From positions 124,001 through 188,000 of the forward strand of contig QPMI01000638.1 in NCBI GenBank assembly GCA_004431415.1: a stretch of DNA of 64,000 bases, written 5' to 3'. This document shows, in pieces, positions 22,277 to 33,090 of the stretch. The notes below the pieces were generated by a model. It worked only from the letters and a program-made list of their open reading frames with translations, did no database searches and was not told the origin of the DNA. The translations under genes and the position numbers were made by a program. Position 1 is the first letter of the stretch. Every line of letters starts with the position of its first letter. This DNA comes from Cyanophora paradoxa. Lineage: Eukaryota > Glaucocystophyceae > Cyanophorales > Cyanophoraceae.

Positions 22277-23805
22277 ATGTGGTCCTCCCTGGCGGCCGCG
22301 CTCGATGCAGGCAAGGCGGCGACACAGGCGGCGACGAGCAAACTAGCTTCCGCCATCGACGTCGGCAAAGGGATCGTCAAGGAGGCGACCGCAGACGCGC
22401 TGAACGCGGCGAAGCAGCACTTGCCGCACGACCTAAGCGCAAAGGGCGTCAAGGACGTTCTCCTCGCGCCAGTGCTCCTCGCCGAGAGCGCTGCGTCAAG
22501 CTCCGCGAAGAAGTTGGATGGAGCCTCTGAAGAAGTTGTTGCGGGGCCGTCCTCGCAGGCAGCTCCGCAAGACGCAGCTGCGGCGGATCCTCAGGCGGGC
22601 GGCGACGTTGATGCTGGGGACCCGGATGCGAGAGTTTTCAAGGTGCTACGCGCCCTGGATAGCGGGATGGAGCGGGGCGAGCAACTCCTCAACTCGGCGA
22701 GCCGGGCAATTTCAAAACTCTCCGCGGCATTGCCGGCGGAGGATCTACAGCACTTTTCCGCGTCAGCCACCGCCGCTGCACAGCAAAAGGCTGCTGTGTT
22801 GGCGCACAACGTTAACCTAATAACGTCCGGAGCGGCGGGCCTGGTTGGCGGCGCTCTTGCGTCGCTCGCCGGTAGTGTGGCCGCTGCTACAGCCCAGTCC
22901 CGGCCTCGGCCGGAGCAGCCAGAGGCGGAGCCTGTTGATGTGCAACTGCAGCCAAGCTCAGCAGCTGCAACAGGGGAGGCGGCTGCTTCAGGCGCAGACT
23001 CGACGAGAGAGGATATGGACTTCGAGCAGACTTTGCAGGCGGAGGTTCAATCTTTCGCGGCTTCACTGCCTGCAAGCACTGGGGGTGATCCGTGGGTGTC
23101 TTTGGTGAGTTTGAGAGACACCTAATTGGTATCGACGCACCTAATGTTTTGCAGCCTGAGCAAATGCCAGATGAACTTCCGGAGAACGCAAAAAAGCTGC
23201 AAAGTGCACACAAGTCAGCAATAGACTCGATCTGTGCCGACCCTGCCGAGGGAACCCCCCTCCAAAAATTTGCAGTCAAACAGCAGGTGCAGTGGTTTTG
23301 TTTTATGTTTTCTGGAAACGCGTTATTTTCTGTTTCGCCAATAGTTGACACAGCTGCAGTTCTTGAAAGCAGCTCGGGAAATCGTAAAAGCGCTTGGTGA
23401 TTTTTGTAATGGGCGGAATCTGTTTGCCGATCCTCACTAGAAAGAGCAGGTTCTGCTATCCAAGCAGCTGTTCAAGACGGTTCAAGTTGGACGGTTCAGG
23501 CTGCGACTGTGAAGCTCGCATATGAGAGCGCGGCAGCCCACAGCGCTATCATGCAGCAGAAATATATGAAATTTGTTCAAGATGCAGCCCAGCAGAAGCG
23601 TGAGGATGGCAGTGCAAGCACCTCCGAGATTGACGATATGGTATGGTTTTCTCCCGCAAAGCCGCATTCTGTACTAATTTTGCAGCAGATGTACTCCATA
23701 ACGACTGATATTTACCTGGACGCATCCACTTTACAGAGCGCCTTGAAAGAAATCGTCTCGCAGACCTGCAATCGGATGCCAAGAAGTGCGGCTCCTAGCT
23801 CATAG
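22277..23805 (+). CDS. Ala-rich helical protein, function unknown
   Basis: Not recognised. The first exon encodes MWSSLAAALDAGKAATQAAT and continues as a long Ala/Ser/Glu-rich helical segment with amphipathic repeats. A small hydrophobic patch (LITSGAAGLVGGALASLAG) lies near 22815-22870. Later exons give ENAKKLQSAHKSAIDSICAD, LTQLQFLKAAREIVKAL, AATVKLAYESAAAHSAIMQQ and MYSITTDIYLDASTLQSALK, ending at TAG 23805. Four introns (44-58 nt, GT-AG) join in consistent phases. The first 40 residues resemble membrane-binding amphipathic helices in composition only. A 46-bp piece of exon 1 is repeated just after the gene. Confidence 0.7.
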
Positions 23806-23867
23806 TGCTGCTACAGCTAAAGTGGCTCCATGGTACAACAGTCCCAGATCAAGAGCTCAGCAACTGC

Positions 23868-23914
23868 GAAAGTTTTCAAGGTGCTACGCGCCCTGGATAG
23901 CGGGATGGAGCGCC
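23868..23914 (+). pseudogene. copied 46-bp fragment of upstream exon
   Basis: The stretch starting gttttcaaggtgctacgcgc and ending atagcgggatggagcg is identical to 22633-22674 in exon 1 of the preceding gene. It lies about 65 bp after that gene's stop codon and is followed by ggtaaggg, a donor-like sequence. Confidence 0.85.
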
Positions 23915-25368
23915 TGGAGCGCGGAACGGTAAGGGAGGAGGGGAGGGGGGTGGCCGCAAGCCTTCAACACTCTCCGCCTACCAACGTTAACAATACGATG
24001 CCTCTGCCATGTAGGGGTTGAGCGTTCCGCCCCTAGCTTCGGGTCGTGGGGGGAATATTAATGGCCGGACCCCCCAGCCCTCAATAACGGACCACGTGTA
24101 GATTACAGCTGCAGATGCAACTAGCCGCGCTAGCATACATCCAGCCCATCTCACCTCAAAGCAAAGCTGAAGTCACGTGCACGTTTTCTTACTCTGTGGC
24201 CTGGAGACATAACTAGCCCTAAGAAAGCACATCGAGCTCTTCTACCTCGAATCCGATCGTGCGAAGCCTTGAAGGGATGCAAGGAAACTGGATAGTGTGT
24301 AGTGCAAATCAAGTCCAACCTCCGAGGCTCCCGGCCCAAATTAAAGTCGACGCCCAGCCCCACGGGCCATGGCCCAAACGTTAACTAGGCCGGGCTGAGG
24401 CTGGCGATATACCCACAGCCCGGCGGACACTATGGCCCCCACGAGGCTGAGGCTGGCAGAGTCTAAGCTCGACCTCGATAGCGCTAGCTGGGGTTGCAAT
24501 TGGGGCGGGGGCTTTGATTTGGATCTGATCATGAGCCTCGGAGCTTTTGATCACGACTTTTATTTGGATCTGAGGCTGGCAGACTTAAGACTTCGATTTG
24601 GATTTGGGCCCTCTAAATTTTTGATTGCGACTTTGATTTGGATCTGCCAGGCTGAGGCTGGCAGACTCTCAGAGTCTGGCTCGGCGCTCTGGCACTCTAT
24701 TAGCTTGGCTCAGCGCCGGCTACCCGGGTACGTATACCTGGCCCAGTGGCGCACTGCGGCAGGCTTGGTCTTAGCCTAGTAGGCTTGGTCTGGAGCTGAT
24801 CGTAATCGTAATTCTAGATCTTGAGCTTCGCTTCCATGTCTAGCTGATCGTAATCGTAATTCAATGATTCTCGGCTTCTTAATGCTCCCTCTTCAAGGCT
24901 TGGCCGTAATCGTAAGAACGTAATCGTGGCCCAGTGGTCCGACGGTCGTATACGTAATCGTAATTCAATGATTCTTGGCCCAGTGGCTCGTAAGAACTTC
25001 GGAAGCCTCTTGGCTCCATATGGTCGACGTCTGTGTCTGGCTGATCGTAATCGTAATTCTTGGCTTCTTAGCTTAGCTTGGTCTGATCGTAATCGTAATT
25101 TCTTGTTTTGGGTTCGCTGTCGTAGTCGTGGATTCGCTAGCTCTCTTTTGGCTGAGCCGGTGGTCATGCTGCAGCGGCTGCCACGCCTGCGATGTCGTGT
25201 GCCGCCAACCCGTCTTATGTGGCCGTCTGCAGCCCCCTGATTGCACGCGTACGCACGTGAGGGCTGATCGTAATTCAAAAGTTCTGATCGTAATCGGTAT
25301 CGTGATTCTTGGCTCCTTAGCTTTAAGCCTCATCGTAATTGATGCAGGCTTCAAATTGCAACAAATCT
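23915..25368. repeat. repeat-rich spacer (gatcgtaatcgtaattc family)
   Basis: Short motifs recur without a strict period: gatcgtaatcgtaattc at least eight times between 24797 and 25340, tttgatttggatctga near 24510-24650, and gaggctggcaga near 24445-24660. One copy of a 70-bp repeat (cttctacctcgaatccgatc) lies at 24236-24303. No gene seen. Confidence 0.65.
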
Positions 25369-25977
25369 TCAGGGCTTCATACTGCTCTTCAAATTATTTG
25401 AAAGCCGGCCTAGATTTACAGATACAACGTGTTTACGCTGAAACTTCACGTCTAGCGCATACTGCTTTTCAAATTCTGTAGGCCGACCTTCACGCTCTTT
25501 AGCTCCGCCGCGGCCGAATCTATTGATGCCTGCTGATCGTCCTGCATTTTGATCGTTAGCTGTCGTTTGAAGAGAAGCGAGAGAGCGGACCGCCATCCGG
25601 ATCATCGCGTCGATCTCCGCGTCTTTGCGCAGCGCTGACGGGGAGTCCTTCTGCAGTGACGCCGAGATCTGAGCAAGGCGGGCCTGGGCATCTGCTGAGC
25701 TTCTCGAGCTCTGCTGTATTCCGCGGCTAGGCTTGGCCCCCGCTGCTAGCGCTGGCTGCCGCGCGTTGGCCCCTTTCATACGTACGCGCTGACCTGGGAA
25801 CGATATACAGCTGGTGTCGCTGGGCCGAGGGGAGCTGAGCGTGGTTGGATCGGCTAGCGAGTCGTAGATAGCGATAGCGGCCCGGCGCCGGCGGCTAGCG
25901 GACCAAGTAGTAGCGGTGCTCCTGCGGGTACTGGAATCAACTTTTTTGAAAACTTTGAAAACTGATTCAATTTGCAA
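25369..25977 (-). CDS. hypothetical protein, single open frame
   Basis: An open frame with natural amino acid composition and no family I recognise. It reads RLAQISASLQKDSPSALRKD, AEIDAMIRMAVRSLASLQTT and EKQYALDVKFQRKHVVSVNL, ending at 25369. The first ATG in frame is at 25779 (MKGANARQ), giving about 136 residues; the open frame continues up to 25977 without another ATG, so an upstream exon is possible. Its 5' part (VFKVFKKVDSS) resembles VFKVLRALDSG of the gene at 22277. A Gly/Arg patch (NRFGRGGAKEREGR) lies near the C-terminus. It sits alone between repeat-rich spacers. Confidence 0.4.
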   Translation of the reverse strand: MQIESVFKVFKKVDSSTRRSTATTWSASRRRRAAIAIYDSLADPTTLSSPRPSDTSCISFPGQRVRMKGANARQPALAAGAKPSRGIQQSSRSSADAQARLAQISASLQKDSPSALRKDAEIDAMIRMAVRSLASLQTTANDQNAGRSAGINRFGRGGAKEREGRPTEFEKQYALDVKFQRKHVVSVNLGRLSNNLKSSMKP

Positions 25978-26187
25978 CCATGATATGCGTATACGTACGT
26001 GCCGGACAAAGAATGAAAGTTTAATTATATATATATACCCTCGTCAGAATTCGAACGAAATCGTGATCATATGATCATGATCAAAGGCGACATGTACAGC
26101 CCTCCGGTTGCTCCACTGTATCACCCCTAAGGGCCCGGTGCATGCCGTGTTCCAGCACATAGCTTGTAGCTACCGTGCACGTCTAGC

Positions 26188-26387
26188 TCTTCTACCTCGA
26201 ATCCGATCGTGCGAAGATATGCAAGGGAACCGGATGGTGTGTAGCGCCTAAAGGCTCTTGTAGTGGATCTCTGAAAAGCCCTGAGAAAACACATCTAAAT
26301 CTTCTACCTCGAATCTGAACGTGTGAAAGGATGCAAGGGAACCGGATGGTGTGTAGCGCCTGAAGGCTCTTGTAGTGGATCTCTGAA
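26188..26387. repeat. two copies of a 90-bp dispersed repeat
   Basis: Copies at 26188-26277 and 26298-26387 share ggaaccggatggtgtgtagc and tcttgtagtggatctctgaa with a few differences; a third, shorter relative is at 24236-24303. The second copy overlaps the predicted 3' coding end of the gene at 26304. Confidence 0.85.
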
Positions 26388-27960
26388 TGCCCCTTCGGAA
26401 GCGCTGCGTGCGAGCAGACGGCTCTCTTGCTCTCCATCATTTGGTTCGAAGGCTTCGCCTTGTTTTCTTCGCCTGAAATTGCGATGTGGCTTTGGATTAG
26501 GAGGGGGGCGGGGCTTCAGATCCTGCAAGCCAGCAGCAGCAGCAGCAGCAGAACCCTCCGTAGCAGGGGAGCGAACAAATGGCAGGGGTCTCATGCCTTG
26601 TGCCCCAGAAGAACTAGCGAGGTGTAAGTGAGATCTCTGTGGAGACAGCAAGAAAGAGCTCACCGGGCAACTGAAGGCTTGCGTGGTTGGGCTGTAGATG
26701 GCTGCAGCTGCGACGGTTCCTCTAGCGGTGGACAATCTTGCTCACTGGATCTCCCGCTGCCGCGATCTGCATGCTGCACCGAGAGCGAGGGCTGTGCATC
26801 ATCGATGACAGGTTCGTCGCGGTGTAGTGTTGGTTCAGAGGGTTGAATGTCCTCCTTGTGCTTCTCGCTCACATTCTTGTGAGCAAAAGCTCGTCCAGGA
26901 GGCGTTCCAGCCCCTAGGTCTTCTCCATTCGAAGCCAATGATCTGCCTTTGCTACCCTGTCGGGGGTTGAGCAAAGAATGCCATCCACCAGAAGGGTGTT
27001 GCACCGATTGCACTTGAAATGCATTCAAGGGGTCTATGTCTCCAGCAAAGGCTGCATGAATGTCCATTGCTGCGCATGGTCATTCCATCACAAAAACGTT
27101 TGGCCAGTGCTGTCATGAGCATCTAACCTGCTTCATGAATGGCGTGACGAAGTTCAGTGGACAAGAGGTTCTCGTCACTGCTGACTGTGAATTCCAGAGC
27201 TGGATCTACATCAGAAACAGAACACATTGTAGCAACCATCACAAAGAACGCCATATTGCACCTGCGGATGCTTCCCCTCTGCAGTTCCCAACAAATTCAT
27301 CAGTTCAGGACGGAGGTCTGTGATCTACTTCAACTTACCTAGCTTCGGCAGCCATGTTTACTCCGGGGGCAAATGCACCCTGATCAATAAAATTAGCAAA
27401 TAGAATCAGCCCACCTGTCCAAGAGATGATCGGCACCGAGTTTGTACGGAGAAATACCAGAAGGCACAGATGAACAGGTGTCTGCAGATAGAGCAAGGAA
27501 ATAGCAACGGGGGCGAGTGGTGACTTGGAGAAACTCGGTGTAGGCCGGAGCACATGAAGTGGATGCGTTAGCTTTACGTCCCGAGTATCATGTTGATCCA
27601 CCAGGTGGCATGAGATAGCATTCCAGAGAGCAGATCTACGGAGTCCCGGCGTGCTGCCACCCTGAATCGTGGTGTCAATGCCTTGAACATTTCAGGGAAA
27701 GCACATCTCGTACTGGTTGCACAGGGTTAGCATGCTCCAGTGCCACGCTTCCATCTCGGGGATTCACAAGGGCGACGCGAAAAACACCTTCACAGCAGAA
27801 CAGGCGTGTCATCCAGTTCCTTTCGGCGCCGAAATCGCCAAGCAGGGGGCTGAGACAAAGGCACATCATTTACTGCCGCCATTTGAAGGAGACAGTACCT
27901 ACCGGACGTAGCCATCCTCAAAGCTACGAAGGGCAGGGATTGTCTCCTCTGCACATGGAT
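26304..27960 (-). CDS. unrecognised multi-exon protein, 5' end unresolved
   Basis: The exons join in consistent phase but belong to no family I know. From the 5' side they read ETIPALRSFEDGYVRPLLGD, RNWMTRLFCCEGVFRVALVN, a longer exon with hydrophobic stretches (VAISLLYLQTPVHLCLLVFL and SWTGGLILFANFIDQGAFAP), a 17-nt exon near 27280-27300, DPALEFTVSSDENLLSTELR, MDIHAAFAGDIDPLNAF and a long polar, Ser/Pro-rich tail to the stop at 26304. The tail ends inside a dispersed 90-bp repeat, so the normal C-terminus may have been replaced. The gene at 28020-28509 lies upstream on the same strand and may be its 5' part; I could not find a phase-consistent join. Confidence 0.45.
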
Positions 27961-28019
27961 CGTTTTCGGCGGAAGCGGATAGCTCGTTCTACCTCAGCGT
28001 CAATCGGGCAGTTCAAATT

Positions 28020-28509
28020 TCAGCACTGCAAAGAGCTCGCCTTCACGGAATACAGCTGCATGCGTTGATCGACCTCCGCGCGCTCCAACGCCGCATGCTC
28101 AGAGAGCATGGCTCCGAAAAGTCGCTCCAGCAAGCTCACGACCTGCACGGCCTTCTGATGGAGGCCACTCGATATCAGGTGCCAGCAGACGCAACCTCGA
28201 CTCCGGGTCACGAACCAGACGCGCTGCCGCGTAGTGCTCGTGAGCTGCATGGAAAATGGCGGCCCCGACATATGCGCCCTCTGCAAGCGCTACGCCATGC
28301 CCGTGCAGCTTGACGAAGCTGGCGCAGCTGCGAGCGAGAGTGAGTACGTTCAGGAAAAGGGGGCGGGGCGCGTGCCCGTTCGAGAAGCGCTGCAGCGTCA
28401 CAAGCAGGTTGCAGAGGACAGAGACGCGCATGCGAAGAGCGCCCCCCCTCCGGCTGCGGCAGGCCAGCAAGCACTTGCCCATCTTGCTGAAGACCACGCA
28501 CTCTTCCAT
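28020..28509 (-). CDS. hypothetical protein, two exons (may be 5' part of next gene)
   Basis: From an ATG at 28509 the frame reads MEECVVFSKMGKCLLACRSR, then helical segments (VSVLCNLLVTLQRFSNG and ALAEGAYVGAAIFHAAHEHY). A GT-AG intron of about 80 nt joins in phase 0 to KAVQVVSLLERLFGAMLSEH and ERAEVDQRMQLYSVKASS, with a TGA at 28020. Not recognised. Its start faces the start of the MAPR gene across 133 bp. Whether it stops here or splices onward into 27960-26304 is open. Confidence 0.42.
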
Positions 28510-28642
28510 GTGTTCAACTCCCGGCTTATCCCTTTGTGCGGCTGCATGCAATGTACCGAGCTCGAGAACCGCAGGATCACGTGTAGCTAATAGCTAGCCA
28601 AAGTCAGCACAATGTTGGAGGTCGGGGGTACAAAGACAAACC

Positions 28643-29470
28643 ATGAAGCGGAGAAAGGGCGAGAAGGACGCAGCGGTGTCGAAGAACGACCGACCAGATG
28701 ACGCGGAAGAAGACAAGAAGCAAGCGGGGCCGAAGGCGAAACCGGGCCTGTTCTCGCCCGGCAGCGTCCTGGTCCCCATCTTCATCCTCTTAGCGCTGGT
28801 ATGCCTCTCGCCAAAGACCTGCACGTCCAATGCGCTATGTGCGCTTGATCGACTCGCGCTCGCGCAGGGAGCGCTGTCGCTGTATGCATACAAGTACACG
28901 GAGGATCACCCGGGTTCGCGTCGTCTAATTTGTCGCAATTAGGCGAGCGCGAGCTCACGCCGTGCAGAGTTCTTTGTACGCGCTCCGAGCGAGCACAACG
29001 GCACCTACAAGTTCACGGCGGAGGAGCTTAGGTACTGCGCGCCCGCGGCCTCGAGACGCGCGCTCATTGTTGCAGATACTACAATGGTGAGCAGAACAAG
29101 CGCGCACCTCTTTACGTATCCATACGCGGCAACGTGTTCGATGTGTCGCGCGGCTGGAAGCACTACGCGCCCGGAAGGCCCTACCACTACTTCAGTGCGA
29201 ATGTGCTTCTGGGGCACTCCTTTACGTGCCCCTGACCATCCTTCCGACCAGCGGGGAGAGATGCATCGCGTGCTTTCGTGACTGGTTGCACGGAGGGTGA
29301 GTGCCTGACGGAGAACCTGGACGGTTTGTCTGCCGAGGAGCTGAAGGCCATCGACGATTGGGTGGAGGTACCTCCAATTTCAAAAGCAGTCTATTGCGGC
29401 ACACTGACCAGGCCCGCAGTTCTACCACAAAACGTACAAGAAAGTTGGAATTCTGGTCAGCAGGAACTAG
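28643..29470 (+). CDS. MAPR/neudesin-type cytochrome b5-like protein
   Basis: Membrane-associated progesterone receptor family proteins have a cytochrome b5-like fold that binds heme or sterols. Exon 1 encodes a basic, charged N-terminus (MKRRKGEKDAAVSKNDRP) and one membrane helix (SVLVPIFILLALV). The b5-like domain follows: YKFTAEELRYYNGEQ, PLYVSIRGNVFDVSRGWKHY and APGRPYHYFTGRDASRAFV, matching the usual YxGxD-like core, then LDGLSAEELKAIDDWVEFY and HKTYKKVGIL. Five introns, 44-73 nt, all join in phase. The stop (TAG 29468-29470) lies within a tandem copy of a 22-bp sequence, so the last residues may be recent. Probably ER-anchored with the domain in the cytosol or lumen; orientation cannot be read here. 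Confidence 0.85.
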
Positions 29471-29494
29471 AATTCTGGTCAGCAGGAACTCGCG

Positions 29495-29826
29495 CTTTCC
29501 CCGAGTGCGTGCCTTCGATTTCGATTTCAGGGCGCTTCAATTCCGATCTGACCCCCCCTCCGCGCGTGCGCCGCCCCCCCCGCGCGCAGGCTACCGACGG
29601 GTCCCGGCCCCGCCGGCCCTGCAGGAACTCCCACCGCCCAAGAACGACGATGCGATGCTGCACACGACACGCGCGCGGCTTAGGCTGTGCGGGGGTGGAG
29701 CGTTACTCCCCTTACGGGCCTCGGGGGGGAACGGCCGGGCCGGCAACGGCGAGGGCCGCACCTTCCTACGCGTAGCCCAGACAGGCGTAGTACACAGCTA
29801 GCTAGCTCTGTCTACGCTGAACGCAG
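29495..29826. repeat. 330-bp dispersed repeat, copy 1
   Basis: Runs from ctttccccgagtgcg to ctctgtctacgctgaacgca. Two further copies lie at 33798-34121 and 34500-34833. This copy differs from them at scattered sites (for example cgtgccttcgatttcg and gcggcttaggctgtgc). It begins 25 bp after the MAPR stop codon. No long open frame is conserved across the copies in a way that suggests coding. Confidence 0.92.
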
Positions 29827-30093
29827 TCCGATATCGTCCCGATATGTCGTGCTGGCGCCACGGCCGCGGTGCCCAAGTGCACATGTAGCCCAACGCAATG
29901 CTGCATGCGCATGGGCTGCATGGGCCGGGGGGGCTGCATGGGCCCGCGCCGCGGCGGCAACGTGTACGTACTGTCCGTACTACGTATATACAGCGTACAC
30001 ATGCACCCACAGGGCGGGCACCCGTAGCTATATATATTCTAGATCTAGCGCTAGCTAGAGTGTCCGTGGGGAGGCACATTACTCTCCTTACTA

Positions 30094-30258
30094 AGTTAGG
30101 GGGCCACACTGTGACACAGGGCGCGGTCGGCCAGTTCCCTGGTGGGCTGGGCCCGCGCGCGGCGCCGGCTGCAGAGGCCGCAATGTACATTTCCGGGTTC
30201 CCACACTTGTAGCCCGGAATTGCGTTTTTAGTCAGTGTCCAAATGCTCAAATGAAGCT
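30094..30258. repeat. dispersed repeat with ttgtagcccggacttgcg end, copy 1
   Basis: Related copies lie at about 48186-48305, 55737-55918 and 58978-59152. All share gggggccac, ggtgggctgggcc, a g/c-rich middle, then cccacacttgtagcccgga and a gtgtccaaatgct end. The end motif also occurs in both copies of the FAM76 3' flank (16741 and 19867). Confidence 0.8.
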
Positions 30259-30352
30259 TGCACCGGACAAAGCTAAATAAAAACAAGGAGTCCAAGCCAC
30301 GTAGCCATATCTGAAATGCATAGGTATTTCGTGTAAAGGATATGATTACGAT

Positions 30353-31654
30353 TTACAGGAATGGGTATATCAGAAACTCTGTGTAGAACAATTTCCAGAT
30401 GAACTGGTAGTACTGTACAAGGCTCGTTTTGGTCTCCTCAACGGACTGTATCCGTTTGAGGAGGATGGCAATGATGGCAGCGTGCACTCCAATCATCAAC
30501 CACCAGCGCTTGAAAGAGCTCCGGAACATGATCGGCAGAGCGATGGCAGCAACGTAGTTCACCATCAATATTGCAGCAGATATATTGACCATTGTCTTGG
30601 CTCCGAGCTTGGAAGCAAAGGTCTTCACACTGAACATGCGGTCACCTTCAATGTCGGGCAAGTCCTGAGACTGGAGTCAATGCCTTTATCGCGCATAGTC
30701 ACCTGAGAAGGCACCTTCGTAATGGCAATAACAAGAGCAAACAACGACATGAAGAAGGTGAGGAAGACAACGGCAGGATTCCAGGAGAACGGGACACCCA
30801 GTGCTTCTGTTGTCGCGTAGTACACCCCAAAGTTGAGCAAAAAGCCTCGCACTGTTGCAATGCTGAGAGCCGCAAATATGGGGTTCTGCCTCCAGCGGAA
30901 CGGAGGGACAGAATAGAGAGTGCCCAGCAGGGTGCCAAAAGCAAACAGCTTGAACGTCAGGCCAGGGAAGTTGAGGTATGTAAGTCCCAGGCCCATGGTT
31001 CCACATGCGAGAACGAGAAACCACGCCATGTTTTTCCCCATCTCTCCTGAGGCCATGGGCAAGAATGGCTTGTTGACCTGCAAAACAGAAAGCAGATGAG
31101 CTATTCAATTGCAAGCTTAGGAACGGTGCTCGATCTGTGCAAACCTTATCGATATCAACGTCGAAGATCTGATTGATGCCGACAATAAAAGCGTTGCCAC
31201 AGAGAAGGCACACGAGCCCAATGATGGCCTTGGGCACAAGACGGAGATCAATGCGGGAGCGGTTCTCCCACAACGCACGGCCCGTGCCCGCGATCACAGC
31301 GAGAATCGTTCCGCGGATCGTGTGTGGCCTCGTGAACTTGTAGAAAGCTTTCAGGAACTTCGTGATGCGATCTGGTACGGGGGCCGGGGAAGACTGCATC
31401 GCTTCCACCAACACACCGGTGCCAGTGCCGGCGATCTCCTGTTTTCGGACTTGAAATCTCCGCGCGAAGCTCTCTCCGCGCTGCCATGGCGCGACGAACT
31501 CGCTGCACAACAGTCGGGGCCGCCGCGCAGATGGGATCCACGTTGCGTCTGCGGGAGAGGCGCAATTACAAAGCAAGCTTGTTTAGATTGGGTGCATTCG
31601 AACCGCTGGCCGGGGCGGGAGGCCGGCGGCGGCGTGCCGAGAGTATGGGTGCAT
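30353..31654 (-). CDS. HST: homogentisate solanesyltransferase-like UbiA prenyltransferase
   Basis: Plastid-type membrane enzyme that prenylates homogentisate; the solanesyl form makes the plastoquinone precursor. The polyprenyl-diphosphate site NQIFDVDIDKVNKPFLP and the second Asp motif ITKDLPDIEGDR are intact. FYKFTRPHTIRGT near the start, IATVRGFLLNFGVYYATTEA and the C-terminus QFIWKLFYTEFLIYPFL match this branch better than tocopherol phytyltransferases. Several membrane helices are evident. The ATG at 31654 (MHPYSRHAAAGLPPRPAS) joins in phase to exon 2; the roughly 70-residue N-terminus rich in R, S and A could be a targeting peptide. Introns have GT-AG ends, including one after DVDIDK and one after ITK. 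The stop is TAA at 30353. HST rather than phytyltransferase is an inference from motifs. Confidence 0.9.
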
Positions 31655-31969
31655 GCCTGGCGCGCACGGTGAGGAGCGCGCGAGGGGGGCCACAGACTCT
31701 CGTGCGTCGTAGCTAGGACGTTATCCCGATCACGGTGCTGACCGCAGCATCCGCGCGCGCACGTCGGCACGCGCGCACCTTGTTCGGGCTTGCTCGAACG
31801 CGCCGTCGGCCCCGCAGCATCCGAGCTGCTCGCTGCCGATACGGGGCGGCGCTAGAAGCGCCACAGCGAACGCTGGTTCGCGCATCTTTAGTCGCCTGTA
31901 CCCCCTTGCACAGCTTTTGAGTGAAAAGCGGCTAGTCTGAGCCGCCTAGCAAAGGGAAGTTTGCTCAAA

Positions 31970-33090
31970 ATGGTGTCTACTACGAACAAGGTCGTTCGCT
32001 CGACGCTGGGCTTCGCAAATGTCATCTACCTGTGAGTCTCCGTGCAGCGTGCCCGTTGGGCCGCGGCGCTTCCTTCCTAGCTGACGCATTCGCAGAATCG
32101 GAGCTATCATTCTCATCGCCGTGGGCAGCTGGGCAAAATCGAAGGGCTCCGGGAATCTGGTGGGAGCAGTCGGGAAGTGCGTTCCCGCGCTCCACCGCGT
32201 AGCTTTCAGAAGAATAATCGTTTTCCGCTCATGCAGCACGAACCTGCCCGTCGGCATGATCGGTGTGAGCTTGCGTCGCTCCGCGGCGCGACGCGGGTTG
32301 ACGCCCCGCCGCAGTGATGGGCGTCTTTCTTTTCTGCCTTGGAGTCCTTGGCATTGTGAGTGCGAAGACGACGAACAAGATTCTCCTGGCCATCTACGCA
32401 TTCTTCACCTTCCTGAGTGCGCCGCGCTGGGCTTTGCCGCACTGGTAGCGTTAAGCGCCCCGCAGTTATGATCATTGTCTTTGCGATCACTATCGGTACG
32501 TACCCTTTGCGATCACTATCGGTACGTATATGGGTGTGACCTTTCGAATCGAGTGCGGCCGCAGCGCTGTTCGTCGTCGCTGCAAGTTTTAGTGACCCCA
32601 CAAACTTGTACAATGAATACAAGGCCGTCGTGAAGAGTCAGCCGATTGTAGCCTGCGACTTCTTCAGGGGCCTTTGTTCGCTCTGCCCTCCCGCTTGTCT
32701 TGCCTGCAGCCTGACCGGACCTCCAGCCTGCTCCGGGTTTCTGAACCCATGCAACGCATCGGGTGTTGTCATCCCTGAGGAGTGCCCGGCCTCGTGCACA
32801 AACTATTGGCCGGCATCTCAAGGGTGCTACTCTCTTATCAAGGGCGAGGTGCGCATGAATGCGCCCTTAGCCTACTGGATGCGCATGAATAAAAAACACA
32901 GGTTTCTTCTTCCTTTAACGCCCTCGCCGCCATCTCCCTCATCATTGATCTCGTTCTGGTCCGTGCCATTTTCTTCGGATCTTGTCTGTTTTGTCACCTT
33001 TTTTTTCAGCTGGTCGGATTCCTCTTCTCTCTCTTCACGTGCTGCACTCCTGCAGAGAAGGACTACCTCGCCTCGCGTGATGGGCTTTAG
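31970..33090 (+). CDS. tetraspanin-like four-helix membrane protein
   Basis: Four membrane helices in tetraspanin order. TM1 is LGFANVIYLIGAIILIAVGS, TM2 is GMIVMGVFLFCLGVLGIVSA, TM3 is LAIYAFFTFLIMIIVFAITI continuing ALFVVAA, and TM4 is LAAISLIIDLVLLVGFLFSL. Between TM3 and TM4 is a Cys-rich loop of about 90 residues (CDFFRGLCSLCPPACLAC onward, with at least ten Cys). A CCG motif, common in animal tetraspanins, is absent, so the family call rests on topology and the Cys-rich loop. Exons join in phase across introns of about 50-75 nt. The start is ATG 31970 and the stop TAG 33088-33090 (SRDGL). The intron after TM3 begins at a tandemly duplicated donor site. Confidence 0.72.

Noticed and set aside
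27220-27300. ZZ-type zinc-finger start (QYGVLCDGC) in the minus-strand gene
   Set aside because: The sequence is better explained as an intron. Splicing a 17-nt exon before it and resuming at DPALEF keeps phase through four neighbouring exons, and no second Cys pair follows.
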